Numbered from the stretch's first letter, positions 15,789-24,199 are shown. The stretch is DNA of 64,000 bases from JBKBRC01 sp046292345 (GCA_046292345.1 JBKBRC010000001.1:124001-188000); one strand, 5' to 3'. Program-made: numbers and translations. Notes: a model not told the origin generated them from the letters alone.

Positions 15789-17747
15789 ATGCCGTCTTCC
15801 CTGCCCTCCAGCGCGTTCTCGCCTGAGCCCGGCCCGCTTCTGGCCACCATCGATAGCCCGGCCGACGTACGCGCGCTCGCGCTCGAGCAGCTCCCTCAGC
15901 TCTGCGACGAGCTCCGGCAGTTCATCGTAGACGTCGTGGCCGTACACGGCGGGCACTTCGGGGCCAGCCTCGGCGTGGTCGAGCTGACGGTCGCGCTGCA
16001 CTGGGCCTATGAGACCCCCGAGGACCAGCTCGTGTGGGACGTAGGGCACCAGGCATACGGCCACAAGATCCTCACCGGCCGCCGCGACGCCTTCCACACC
16101 AATCGCAAGTACGGCGGCGTCTCGGGCTTCCCCAAACGAAGCGAGTCGGTCTACGACACGTTCGGCGTGGGCCACGCGAGCACTTCCATCAGTGCCGCGC
16201 TCGGCATGGCGCTCGCACGCGACATTCGGCAAGACCCGCGCCGCGTCGTCGCCGTCATCGGCGACGGCTCGCTCACGGGCGGCCTCGCCTTCGAGGGGCT
16301 CAACAACGCCGGCGCGGCCCGCTCGGACCTGGTCGTCGTGCTCAACGACAACCGCATCTCCATCGACCCCAACGTGGGCGCGCTGCACGAGTACCTGGCG
16401 CGTATCTCGGCCTCGGACGGCTGGAACAGCCTCAAGGCTGAGGTCTGGGAGCTGTTCGAGAAGCTGCGCGGGCTGGGCGGGGGCACGCTGCAGCGCCTCG
16501 CCTCGCGCGTCGAGGACGGCCTCAAGGCCGTGCTCACGCCGGGCATGCTCTTCGAGGCGCTCGGCTTCCGCTATATCGGCCCCATCGACGGACACGACGT
16601 GAAGGCGCTTGCGCAGCGTCTTCGCGAGGTGCGCCGCCTGCGCGGGCCGATCCTGCTGCACACGCTCACGGTCAAGGGCAAGGGCTTCGCCCCAGCCGAG
16701 GCCGACCAGGTGAAGTGGCACGCGCAGTCGTCGCCCTTCGACAAGCTGACGGGCAAGAGCCTGGCCGCCCCCACGCCCGCCGGCACCAGGCCGCCCAACT
16801 GGCAAGACGTGTTCGGGCGCGCGCTCGTCGAGCTGGCGCGCCAGGACGAGCGTATCGTGGGCATCACGGCCGCGATGCCCTCGGGCACGAGCCTCAAGTT
16901 CATGCTCGACGAGATGCCCGACCGCGCCTTCGACGTCGGCATCGCCGAGATGCATGCCGTCGTGCTCGCGGCCGGGCTGGCCACGCAGGGCATGCGCCCG
17001 TTCGCGGCCATCTACTCGACGTTCCTGCAGCGCGCCTACGACGGCGTCGTGCACGACGTGGCGCTCCAGAAGCTACCGGTCGTGTTCTGCATGGACCGTG
17101 CCGGCCTCGTCGGCGCCGACGGGCCCACGCACCACGGCGCGCTCGACGTGGCGTACCTGCGCTGCGTGCCCGGCCTCGTCTGCGCCGCCCCGCTCGACGA
17201 GCAGGACCTGCGCGACCTCATGTACACGGCCACGCTGCACGACGGGCCATTCGCCATCCGCTACCCGCGCGGCGCCGCCACGGGCATGCCGCTGCGCGAG
17301 GGCTTCCAGGAGATCGCCATCGGCACCGGCCGCCGCATCGCCGACGGCGAGGACCTCGCCTTCGTCAGCTACGGCGCGCTCGGCAACTACGTGCCCGAGG
17401 TGCGCGCGCGCCTCGAGGCGCGCGGCGTCTCGGCGGCGCACTACGACCTCCGCTTCGTCAAGCCGCTCGACGAGGCGCTGCTCGAGGAGGTCTTCCGGCG
17501 CTTCAAGCGCATCGTCACGCTCGAGGACGGCGTCGTGATGGGCGGCGCCGGCAGCGCGGTCGTCGAGTGGGCGGCCGACCGCGGCCTGCTCGACGGCGTG
17601 CACGTGACGCGTCTCGGCCTGCCCGACGCGTACGTCGAGCACGGCACGCAGCGGCAGCTCCACGACGAGATCGGCATCGGCCCGGACGGCATCGAGGCGG
17701 CGGCGCTGGCCCTGCTCGGGGCCTCGGTTTCGGCCGAGGCGGCCTGA
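15789..17747 (+). CDS. dxs: 1-deoxy-D-xylulose-5-phosphate synthase (Dxs)
   Basis: 652 residues. It condenses pyruvate with glyceraldehyde 3-phosphate using thiamine diphosphate, giving DXP for isoprenoids, thiamine and vitamin B6. GGHFGASLGVVELTVALH (about 54-71) and WDVGHQAYGHKILTGRR are family signatures; GDGSLTGGLAFEGLNNAG is the TPP/Mg motif GDG...N; GIAEMHAVVLAAGLA holds the catalytic Glu of the pyrimidine domain; FCMDRAGLVGADGPTHHG is the hallmark of the middle domain. A transketolase C-terminal domain ends the protein. Some residues are longer than usual at the N-terminus (about 20). Its product feeds pdxJ at 3437. Confidence 0.97.
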   Translation: MPSSLPSSAFSPEPGPLLATIDSPADVRALALEQLPQLCDELRQFIVDVVAVHGGHFGASLGVVELTVALHWAYETPEDQLVWDVGHQAYGHKILTGRRDAFHTNRKYGGVSGFPKRSESVYDTFGVGHASTSISAALGMALARDIRQDPRRVVAVIGDGSLTGGLAFEGLNNAGAARSDLVVVLNDNRISIDPNVGALHEYLARISASDGWNSLKAEVWELFEKLRGLGGGTLQRLASRVEDGLKAVLTPGMLFEALGFRYIGPIDGHDVKALAQRLREVRRLRGPILLHTLTVKGKGFAPAEADQVKWHAQSSPFDKLTGKSLAAPTPAGTRPPNWQDVFGRALVELARQDERIVGITAAMPSGTSLKFMLDEMPDRAFDVGIAEMHAVVLAAGLATQGMRPFAAIYSTFLQRAYDGVVHDVALQKLPVVFCMDRAGLVGADGPTHHGALDVAYLRCVPGLVCAAPLDEQDLRDLMYTATLHDGPFAIRYPRGAATGMPLREGFQEIAIGTGRRIADGEDLAFVSYGALGNYVPEVRARLEARGVSAAHYDLRFVKPLDEALLEEVFRRFKRIVTLEDGVVMGGAGSAVVEWAADRGLLDGVHVTRLGLPDAYVEHGTQRQLHDEIGIGPDGIEAAALALLGASVSAEAA

Positions 17748-17806
17748 GCGGCGCGGCCGGGCCAGACGCCGGAGGGCTGGAGGGCTGCAGGCGCCGGAAG
17801 GCTGCG

Positions 17807-18286
17807 TCAGGCGGTCGGGAAACCCTCCGGCAGGTCACGCCCGAGCAGCGAGCAGTGCCACCGCGACTCCACCCAGCGCTCGCCGGCGCGCTTCCAGATG
17901 ATCGTCACGAGGCAGCGAAAGCGGCCCGTCAGCCCGCCGACGGTCAGCAGCTGCGTGAACTCGACGACGCCGTAGCCGAGCTCGCCGCGGACGAGCGCGT
18001 CGTACGACTCGATCTCGGTGTCCGTCGCCGCGTCCATCGCACGCAGCGTGGCGAAGAGCGTCCGAAACCAGCGCTCCCACTCAGCGCGCGTGCGGCAGGG
18101 CACGGACTCACCGGCCGGCCCGAGGTCCACGATGCCGAAGTCGTCGTCGCAGAGCGCTGCGAGCGTGTCGAAGTCGTGGTCGCGGACCGCGCGGAAGAGC
18201 GCCCGCGTCTCCTCGACGAACGGCATCGCAGCGAGCGTCGCGGGGAGAGGCGCGTCGAGCACAAGTGGAGGCGAGAGCGTAGGCAT
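17807..18286 (-). CDS. SnoaL-like / NTF2-fold protein (DUF4440-like)
   Basis: 159 residues, with a second possible ATG at 18226 where the domain proper begins (MPFVEETRALFRAVRDHDFDTL). The helix-rich start followed by strands (DFGIVDLGPAG, VEFTQLLTVGGLTGRFRCLVTIIWKRAGERWVESRWHCSLL) is typical of the NTF2-like cone fold seen in DUF4440 and steroid-isomerase-like proteins. No catalytic set can be named. It converges on dxs (59-nt spacer) and diverges from the next gene. Function unknown. Confidence 0.7.
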   Translation of the reverse strand: MPTLSPPLVLDAPLPATLAAMPFVEETRALFRAVRDHDFDTLAALCDDDFGIVDLGPAGESVPCRTRAEWERWFRTLFATLRAMDAATDTEIESYDALVRGELGYGVVEFTQLLTVGGLTGRFRCLVTIIWKRAGERWVESRWHCSLLGRDLPEGFPTA

Positions 18287-18360
18287 GGCAGCAGGAGGCG
18301 CGGTGCCGTCCTAGCCGCCCCCGGCGAGCGGGGTTCCGCGCGTCGGCCGGGGGGTGGCCG

Positions 18361-18368
18361 TAGCTTCC
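18361..18368 (+). promoter_or_regulatory. Candidate -7 promoter box
   Basis: TAGCTTCC lies 23 nt before the start at 18392, at the same distance as the stronger boxes elsewhere. Two bases differ from TAnnTTTG. Confidence 0.25.
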
Positions 18369-18391
18369 GGCATGACCTAATCCCGGCGCCG

Positions 18392-18913
18392 ATGCTCTTC
18401 CCGGACCTACCTGACCATGCGCGCGTGTGGCTCTTCGCCGCGCGTGACGGCCTCTCGCCCAAGGCCAGCACGGCGCTCCTGGACGGACTCGCGCTGTTCC
18501 TCTCGGCCTGGACCTCGCACGGCCGCCCGGTCGAGGCCGCCGCCGCCGTGCAGGCGGGCCGCGTGCTCGTCGTCGCGGCCAACATCGATGCGGCCGAGCA
18601 CAACGCCGGCGTCTCGGGGTGCGGCATCGACAAGATGGAGCATGCTGTGGCCCAGGCAGCGGTCACAGCCGGTATAGCATGGACGGGCCCGCTCGACGTC
18701 CTCTTTCGCGACGCAGGCGGTGCCTGGCAGGCCGTACCCCGCCCCGCCTTCCGCGCGCTCGCGCAAGCCGGCACCGTGACGGCTGCCACGCCCCTGCTCG
18801 ACCTGACGCCGACTACACTCGGTGCCATACGGCAGCACGGGCTCGTCCGGCCCGCCGGGGACACCTGGGCAGCGCGCGCGTTTGGCCTGGGCGCGGAGGC
18901 CGACGCCCGCTGA
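18392..18913 (+). CDS. Conserved Bacteroidota protein often misannotated 'ABC transporter ATPase'
   Basis: 173 residues. The layout LPDHARVWLFAAR, then LALFLSAWTSHGRPVEAAAAV, then VSGCGIDKMEHAVAQA and a C-terminal TPLLDL segment, matches a ~160-residue family found across Bacteroidota whose hallmark is SGC(S/G)ID. There is no Walker A or B motif, so the common database name is wrong for the sequence seen here. The conserved Cys and Asp suggest a binding or catalytic site. Function unknown; monocistronic and divergent from 17807-18286. Confidence 0.7.
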   Translation: MLFPDLPDHARVWLFAARDGLSPKASTALLDGLALFLSAWTSHGRPVEAAAAVQAGRVLVVAANIDAAEHNAGVSGCGIDKMEHAVAQAAVTAGIAWTGPLDVLFRDAGGAWQAVPRPAFRALAQAGTVTAATPLLDLTPTTLGAIRQHGLVRPAGDTWAARAFGLGAEADAR

Positions 18914-18983
18914 ACCTTCTCCGGCTCGGGCGCGGCCTCCGCCGGCCAGCGCGCCGGGGCCGCCCTTCCGGCTCGCATCCCCT

Positions 18984-19051
18984 CAGGGCCCCGACCTCTT
19001 CAGGGCCCCGACCTCTTCAGGGCCCCGACCTCTTCAGGGCCCCGACCTCTT
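18984..19051. repeat. Perfect tandem repeat, 4 x 17 bp
   Basis: Four identical copies of CAGGGCCCCGACCTCTT (18984-19000, 19001-19017, 19018-19034, 19035-19051). It lies in the 225-nt spacer upstream of the L,D-transpeptidase gene and ends about 50 nt before its candidate -7 box. No spacers between units. Confidence 0.97.
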
Positions 19052-19102
19052 CATGGTTGCATGAAGCCAGACGGCGTGCGGAGCCGCCGCCGGGCACCGT
19101 TG

Positions 19103-19110
19103 TATCATTG
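19103..19110 (+). promoter_or_regulatory. Candidate -7 promoter box for the L,D-transpeptidase gene
   Basis: TATCATTG, 28 nt before the ATG, one mismatch to TAnnTTTG. The tandem repeat ends just upstream, where the -33 element would lie, so repeat number could alter promoter spacing context. Confidence 0.35.
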
Positions 19111-19138
19111 CCCTTCAGAACCACTCTTTCCCGGACTT

Positions 19139-20134
19139 ATGCGTCTCGCTCTTTGCTGCCTCGCCCTCGGCCTGCTCGCGCTGCCGGCGCGCGCGCAGAC
19201 CGCTGCCGACCGCGCCGCGGACGCCGCCATCTCGGCCGACTTCGCTGCTGACGCCGGCCAGACGTTCTTCAGCCAGGCCTGGCTCTCCGACACGATCGAG
19301 CGCCGCACCGCCCGCTCGCTCGACCAGGTGCCGCGCGTGCACTACGAGTACTACGTCGTGCCGGAGGGGCAGAACCGCCTTCAGGCACGCCTCGAGCTCT
19401 ACCGCCGGTTCGGCGACCGCGACGTGGTCCGCCCCCTGCTCTGGATCCTCAACCGCAACGATCTCGAGGACCTGCGGCCGGGCGACACGCTCGTCGTGCC
19501 GTCGCACTTCGGGCTCGACTTCCGCGCCTACTCGCCCTTCCCGCGCTACTATCCCGGCGGGCGCGAGGTTGGTAAGCTCGTCGTGCTCGACAAAAACGTG
19601 CAGGCGTGGGCCGCCTACGACGGGGGCGTGCTTCAGCGCTGGGGCATCATCAGCACGGGCGCGCAGAGTAACCGCACGCCGAGCGGCCGTTTCAACGTCA
19701 ACTGGAAGCAGGAATACCGCGTCTCGACGCTCTCGCCGCCTGGCGAGCCGTGGGAGATGTACTGGGTGATGAATCTCCACGAGGCCCGCGGCATCCACAT
19801 GCACCAGTATGCCCTCCCGACGGGCGGCCCGGCCAGCCACGGCTGCATCCGCATGCTCGAGCCCGACGCCAAGTGGCTCTACGAGTGGACCGACGGCTGG
19901 GTCGTGCAGAACCAGCGCCAGCACATCTCCTCGGCCGGCGGCCGCATCGTGCGCCAGGGCACGATGGTGCTCATCATCGGCGAGGACATCAACGGCCCGC
20001 CGCACCCGTTCGTGTTCCGCGAAGACCACCCGGTGATCCGGATGGTGGCCCTGCCGCCCTCGCCGTGGGACGTGCCGCCGGGCTCGCCGCAGCAGCAGCA
20101 GTTCGACCGGCAGCGCGCGCGCGCCTCCTCCTGA
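19139..20134 (+). CDS. Secreted L,D-transpeptidase (YkuD) with LysM-like domain
   Basis: 331 residues from the ATG at 19139, which begins the signal peptide MRLALCCLALGLLALPARAQ. The middle part (WILNRNDLEDLRPGDTLVVP) has the LysM pattern that binds peptidoglycan. KLVVLDKNVQAWAAYDGG starts the YkuD domain, and HMHQYALPTGG followed by SHGCIRM (S233 to M239, nucleophile C236) is its active site. The enzyme would make 3-3 crosslinks in peptidoglycan or attach a protein to it. The C-terminus ends in a Gln/Arg-rich tail. An upstream in-frame ATG at 19061 would place the signal peptide internally and is unlikely. Confidence 0.88.
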   Translation: MRLALCCLALGLLALPARAQTAADRAADAAISADFAADAGQTFFSQAWLSDTIERRTARSLDQVPRVHYEYYVVPEGQNRLQARLELYRRFGDRDVVRPLLWILNRNDLEDLRPGDTLVVPSHFGLDFRAYSPFPRYYPGGREVGKLVVLDKNVQAWAAYDGGVLQRWGIISTGAQSNRTPSGRFNVNWKQEYRVSTLSPPGEPWEMYWVMNLHEARGIHMHQYALPTGGPASHGCIRMLEPDAKWLYEWTDGWVVQNQRQHISSAGGRIVRQGTMVLIIGEDINGPPHPFVFREDHPVIRMVALPPSPWDVPPGSPQQQQFDRQRARASS

Positions 20135-20187
20135 CGCTCCCCGCCAGAGAGGCCTGGCCGGAGTTCCGGCGCGAGCCGCATGTCCCC

Positions 20188-20251
20188 GGCCTCCTCTCTG
20201 GAAGGCCTCCTCTCTGGAAGGCCTCCTCTCTGGAAGGCCTCCTCTCTGGAA
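20188..20251. repeat. Perfect tandem repeat, 4 x 16 bp
   Basis: Four identical copies of GGCCTCCTCTCTGGAA in the convergent spacer between the L,D-transpeptidase and the site-2 protease. It ends 31 nt before the protease stop. Confidence 0.97.
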
Positions 20252-20282
20252 GATGCCGGCGCCGCTCGCCAGAGCCACCTCG

Positions 20283-21419
20283 TCACGGCCCGACGCTCGG
20301 GCGGACGGCGTGGGCCGGCGGGCGCACGCCCGTTCGCCGCTCGATGGCCGAGGCGAGCATCATCAGCTCGCCCACGTTCTCGAGCGTCAGGATGCCTACG
20401 AGCCGGCCGTGCTGCGTGACCGGCAGCACCGAGCAGCCGTGCTCCTGCATCCTCTCCATCGCCTCGTCGAGGTGGCAGCCGGCGTCCACGGGCGGGCAGG
20501 CGCGCTCCATGACGTCGTAGACGCGAGCCGAGGCGTCGCGCTCGGCCAGCGCCTGCACCAGCGCCTTGCGCGTGAGCACCCCCGCTACCTGCCCGTCGAC
20601 GCCGAGCACGGGAAACTCCTGCTCCGAACCGTCGAGCAGGAGCGCGACCGCGTCTGAGAGGCGCGAGGCCGGACCGAGCGTCGAGAACTGCGTCAGCATG
20701 GCCTCGCGGACGGGCACGCCGCGCACGGCCGCGCGCATCAGGGCCGCGTGTGCCTCCTGCTGCGCGCCGAGATAGACGAAGAGCGCGATGAAGAGCAGGA
20801 ACGGGTTGAAGGGCGGCATGACGGCGAGCAGCCCGAACAGGATGGCCATTCCCTGCCCCACGCCGGCCGCGATGCGCGTCGCGCGCGCATAGTCCAGGCG
20901 GAAGGCGAGCAGCGCCCGGAGCACGCGCCCGCCGTCCATGGGGAACGCCGGGAGCATGTTGAAGGCCACCAGGACGACGTTGAGCCACAGCAGGTTGGAC
21001 CAGAACGCGCCCGCCGGCCCGAGCAGGCCCGTCGGGGCGAGTAGCGGCGTGCCGCTGAGCGCGAGCCAGGCATAGATTGCCAGCGCGAGCACGACGTTGA
21101 CGGCCGGCCCGGCCAGAGCGATCAGCAGCTCCTGCTTCGGGTCCTCGGGCAGGCGCTGCAGACGAGCGACGCCCCCGATGGGGTAGAGCGTGATGTCTTT
21201 CGTAGGCACGCCGAAGCGGCGCGCCATGAGAGCGTGCCCGTACTCGTGCAGCACGACGCACGCAAAGACGGCCGCAATCAGCCCGACGCCCCCCAGGGCC
21301 TCGTTCACGCCGCGCCCGCCGAGCAGGAAAAACGCGAACGCGCCGACGATGAGCAGGACAAACGTCCAGTGGAGAAAAACGTCGATGCCGAAGAAGCGGC
21401 CAAGGCGGAGTCTGCCCAT
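20283..21419 (-). CDS. Site-2 protease family protein (M50) with CBS domains
   Basis: 378 residues from the ATG at 21419. HEYGH (58-62) is the zinc motif, FNMLPAFPMDGGR supplies the third ligand and the NxxPxxPxDGG signature, and several hydrophobic helices surround both. The C-terminal ~140 residues form two CBS repeats (AVALLLDGSEQEFPVLGVDGQVAGVLTRKAL and CSVLPVTQHGRLVGILTLENVGELM), which commonly bind adenine nucleotides. Such proteases cut transmembrane segments of regulators; the partner is unknown. Further upstream the frame stays open to 21521, but the extension is Gly/Pro-rich. Confidence 0.9.
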   Translation of the reverse strand: MGRLRLGRFFGIDVFLHWTFVLLIVGAFAFFLLGGRGVNEALGGVGLIAAVFACVVLHEYGHALMARRFGVPTKDITLYPIGGVARLQRLPEDPKQELLIALAGPAVNVVLALAIYAWLALSGTPLLAPTGLLGPAGAFWSNLLWLNVVLVAFNMLPAFPMDGGRVLRALLAFRLDYARATRIAAGVGQGMAILFGLLAVMPPFNPFLLFIALFVYLGAQQEAHAALMRAAVRGVPVREAMLTQFSTLGPASRLSDAVALLLDGSEQEFPVLGVDGQVAGVLTRKALVQALAERDASARVYDVMERACPPVDAGCHLDEAMERMQEHGCSVLPVTQHGRLVGILTLENVGELMMLASAIERRTGVRPPAHAVRPSVGP

Positions 21420-21517
21420 AAGGAGCCCGGGGGATTGCGGGGGACGACCTCTATACCCTGCGCCAGCCCCGCCGGGTTTCCCGCCGGCCATTTTCCCCAC
21501 CCGTCCCACGGGCCCGG

Positions 21518-22006
21518 TCAACGCGGGCGGCCGAGCACCTGCGTCCAGTGGCGGTTCACCTCGGCCGCGCCGATCTCGATGTAGGAGGCGTTCATCAGGT
21601 TGGCACAGTGCCCCGGGCTGCCGGCCCAGTCGCGGACGACCTGCTGCACCGAGTGCTGGTTGCGCGCGATGTTCTCGGCCACACGGCGCCAGTCGTAGCC
21701 GGCGCGCGAGGCGCGCTCGCCGGGCGTGCTGCCGTCCGAGCCGGTGTGCGAGAAGCGCCCCGTACGCGCCATATCCTCGGAGTGCCGGCGCGCGGCCGTC
21801 TCAAGGCGGCCGTTCCACACGAGCGGTGGCGCAGCCGGGAAGTAGGTCTCGCCGCAGTAGCGGCCCCGCGCGCGCACGGCGTTGACCTCATCGAGCATCT
21901 CGCGCCACCCGGCCCCCTGCGCCGGCGGCGCGTCGCCAAGGACGTCCAGGCCGAAGGTGCAGCCGGAGAACAAAAGCGTAAGCGCGGCGAGACGCAAAGC
22001 GGGCAT
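21518..22006 (-). CDS. CAP-domain (SCP/PR-1-like) lipoprotein
   Basis: 162 residues from the ATG at 22006; the frame also offers a start at 22030. The signal MPALRLAALTLLFSGC ends in a lipobox cysteine. MLDEVNAVRARG, the LVWNGRLETAARRHSEDMARTGRFSHTGSDG segment and IARNQHSVQQVVRDWAGSPGHCANLMNASYIEIG are the CAP signature with both active-cleft histidines (H of ARRHSEDM and of SPGHC) and acidic residues. The bacterial role of these proteins is unclear (lipid binding or proteolysis have been proposed). The gene is 98 nt from the site-2 protease start. Confidence 0.88.
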   Translation of the reverse strand: MPALRLAALTLLFSGCTFGLDVLGDAPPAQGAGWREMLDEVNAVRARGRYCGETYFPAAPPLVWNGRLETAARRHSEDMARTGRFSHTGSDGSTPGERASRAGYDWRRVAENIARNQHSVQQVVRDWAGSPGHCANLMNASYIEIGAAEVNRHWTQVLGRPR

Positions 22007-22248
22007 CGGCGAGAGCGCAAACCGGCACAATCGGGGCGTGCGCGTGTCTTCGCCCGAGCGGGCGCAGCGTTAATTACGCCGCAACAACGACTTGCCCGGG
22101 TTTCAAAAACAGCGCCCGTCGCCTCCATCTCGCTGCGAGACGCGCTGCGGCCGATGCCGCGTCGTTGCCGGGCTGCGGGGCGTCCGCCCACGCCGACGCC
22201 TCCGTCGAACGTGCTGTACGCCGGTCGGCGCAGCGCGGGGCGCGCGGC

Positions 22249-22758
22249 CTACCGCACCGTTACCGCAGCCGAGAAGGGCACCCGGGCTGGCGCCAGGCAC
22301 ACCCGGTCGTCGCACACAGTGAAGCGGACGTGCCCCTGCACGCGGTGCGTGCCGCGCGGCGCGAACCGCCCGACGCGCAGCGGCTGCTCGAAGCGAGCCG
22401 TCCCGGCGAAGTACGCAAACGGTACACGCAGCACCGGGTCAAGGCCGCGGTCCGGCGTGCCCTGGCGCGGCGCTTCTGCGCGCAGCCCCGAAGGGAGCGC
22501 GCCGAGCTCGATGCGCAGTGGCACGCCCGCTTCAGAGTCGAGAGCGTAGAGCTTCCACCCCTCCGCGATGCGCGCCGTCAGGATCAGACGCGCCGTCTGT
22601 CCGCGCCGCGCAGGCGCTGCCTCGAGCTGCCACGCGACCAGGTCGGCAGCGCGGGGAGCGGCGGCGCTCGGGCCGAGCGTGCCGACGCGCTGCTGCGCCT
22701 CGGCGGCAGGGGCGACGAGCGTGGTGGCGACCAGGAGCAGCAAGTGAACGGTACGCAT
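22249..22758 (-). CDS. Exported DsbD alpha-domain-like protein
   Basis: 169 residues: signal peptide MRTVHLLLLVATTLVAPAAEA, then an immunoglobulin-like beta domain with ILTARIAEGWKLYALDSEAG and CDDRVCLAP near residue 155, the Cys pair pattern of the DsbD N-terminal (alpha) domain. In DsbD this domain passes electrons from the membrane part to periplasmic partners. Here the membrane and thioredoxin parts are absent, so it may partner with another protein. Last in the minus run after the rplI terminator hairpin. Confidence 0.7.
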   Translation of the reverse strand: MRTVHLLLLVATTLVAPAAEAQQRVGTLGPSAAAPRAADLVAWQLEAAPARRGQTARLILTARIAEGWKLYALDSEAGVPLRIELGALPSGLRAEAPRQGTPDRGLDPVLRVPFAYFAGTARFEQPLRVGRFAPRGTHRVQGHVRFTVCDDRVCLAPARVPFSAAVTVR

Positions 22759-22792
22759 GAGAAACCGGGTACCTGGAGGGACGGCGTAACGA

Positions 22793-22829
22793 CTGCGAGG
22801 CGTCTCACGTATGGTGAGACGCCTCGCAG
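22793..22829 (-). terminator. 16-bp perfect stem-loop after rplI
   Basis: Arms 22793-22808 and 22814-22829 are fully complementary around a 5-base loop. On the minus strand it sits 57 nt after the rplI stop and 34 nt before the DsbD-alpha-like gene, so it probably ends the ribosomal operon. There is no T-tract. Confidence 0.7.
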
Positions 22830-22886
22830 CAGCGGTCAGGCGTCACGGGCAGAGCCCGCCCGGTGAGCCCCGCTCGGAAAGTCGCG

Positions 22887-23366
22887 TCAGGATTCGCCCG
22901 GCGAGGACTGGCCGATGGCCTCCTGCGCTGGCACCACGCGCACGGTCACCTCGGCCGTGTGCTCTGGGCTGATACGAATCGTGGCCGTGTACTCGCCCGT
23001 CGTGCGGATGTCATCGGCGAGCGTCACCTTGCGCCGGTCGATCTCGAAGCCCTTGGCGGCAAGCTCCTCGGCGATCTGCTGCGTCGTGACCGTTCCGAAG
23101 AGACGGTTCTCCTCGCCCACGCGGACGGGGATGATGATCTCGGTGCTGGCAAGGCGCTCGGCAAGGCGGGCGGCCTCCTTGCGCTGCGCCTCGATCTTGT
23201 GCGCAGCCTGGCGGCGCTCCTCCTCGATGCGGCGCTGCGCGCTCGGCGTCGCAACGACAGCGAGGCGGCGCGGGATGAGGTAGTTGCGCCCGTAGCCGTC
23301 CTTCACCTCGACAATGTCGCCCTTGTAGCCGAGCGTGTCGTGGTCTTCCGTGAGAATCAGTTTCAT
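22887..23366 (-). CDS. rplI: 50S ribosomal protein bL9
   Basis: 159 residues. MKLILTEDHDTLGYKGDIVEVKDGYGRNYLIPRRLA is the N-terminal domain that binds 23S rRNA, followed by the long connecting helix (EERRQAAHKIEAQRKEAARLAERLAS) and the C-terminal domain. A short acidic C-terminal tail is normal. Third gene of rpsF-rpsR-rplI, with a 77-nt spacer behind rpsR. Confidence 0.98.
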   Translation of the reverse strand: MKLILTEDHDTLGYKGDIVEVKDGYGRNYLIPRRLAVVATPSAQRRIEEERRQAAHKIEAQRKEAARLAERLASTEIIIPVRVGEENRLFGTVTTQQIAEELAAKGFEIDRRKVTLADDIRTTGEYTATIRISPEHTAEVTVRVVPAQEAIGQSSPGES

Positions 23367-23443
23367 GTGCGTCGGGGTCAGCGGGAAGCTGCCGCCAGCC
23401 TGGCCCCTGCAGGGCGCGGGCGGCGCGGCGGCGCTTCACGTCG

Positions 23444-23797
23444 TCACTTCACGTTGTCGGCGATGAAGGGAAGCAGCGCCACGTGGCGGGCGCGCTTGAC
23501 GGCGACCGTGAGCTGGCGCTGGAACTTGGCCGAGACGCCGGTGAGGCGGCGCGGGAGCAGTTTGCCCTGCTCGTTGAGGTAGCGCTTGAGCGTCTCGGTG
23601 TCCTTGTAGTCGATGTACTCGACGCCGGCCGACTCGAACGGGCACCTGGGGCGGCGCTGCTGCGCGCCTGGCGCCGCGATGCGCTGGAGGTTGTCGGCGT
23701 TGGAGTTGGCCATGAGGCCTTCGGCAACCTCGGGCGAGACGCCCGGCTGCGGGTCGTCGTCGTCGTCGGTCTGGGGGGCGAGGGGTTCGGTAGCCAT
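23444..23797 (-). CDS. rpsR: 30S ribosomal protein bS18 with acidic N-terminal extension
   Basis: 117 residues against about 75-85 in most bacteria. The conserved part RPRCPFESAGVEYIDYKDTETLKRYLNEQGKLLPRRLTGVSAKFQRQLTVAVKRARHVALLPF is complete. The first ~45 residues (EPLAPQTDDDDDPQPG...) are acidic and probably disordered; a second ATG at 23713 could also be used. Sits between rpsF and rplI, 48 nt behind rpsF. Confidence 0.95.
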   Translation of the reverse strand: MATEPLAPQTDDDDDPQPGVSPEVAEGLMANSNADNLQRIAAPGAQQRRPRCPFESAGVEYIDYKDTETLKRYLNEQGKLLPRRLTGVSAKFQRQLTVAVKRARHVALLPFIADNVK

Positions 23798-23845
23798 GGG
23801 TGGGCGAGGCTGGGCGCCGGCGCGCGGCGCGGCGGACGAAACGGA

Positions 23846-24199
23846 TCAGGCGGCGACGGCGTCGGCGGCTCTGGCCTGCTTGGCGTAGTGGCGCTCCATC
23901 TTGGCGTCGTAGCGCAGCAGCAGGTGGCGCATGATGTCGTCGTTGATGCGCAGGGCGCGGTCGAGCCGGGCGAGGAAGTCCCCGCTTGTGCGGAAGTGCA
24001 CGACGACGTAGTAGCCGTTGCGCTTCTTCTCGATGGGGTAGGCCAAGCGCTGGCTGCCCATCTCGTTCGTCTCGACGATCTCGGCCCCGTTGTCCGTCAG
24101 GTAAGCCCCGACGCGCTGGACGATGTCTTTGGTCTGCTCTTCGTTGAGTACGGGGTTGATGATGTACATCAACTCGTAGAGCGGGTGCTGTTCAGCCAT
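23846..24199 (-). CDS. rpsF: 30S ribosomal protein bS6
   Basis: 117 residues. LYELMYIINPVLNEEQTKDIVQRV at the start, then MGSQRLAYPIEKKRNGYYVVVHF and LRINDDIMRHLLLRYDAKME, are the ferredoxin-like S6 fold that pairs with S18 on 16S rRNA. The C-terminus ends in an Ala-rich tail. First gene of the small operon, with a possible -7 box about 90 nt upstream. Confidence 0.97.
   Translation of the reverse strand: MAEQHPLYELMYIINPVLNEEQTKDIVQRVGAYLTDNGAEIVETNEMGSQRLAYPIEKKRNGYYVVVHFRTSGDFLARLDRALRINDDIMRHLLLRYDAKMERHYAKQARAADAVAA

Noticed and set aside
18984..19051. CRISPR array
   Set aside because: Units are directly joined with no spacers, only four copies of 17 bp, and no cas genes are present.
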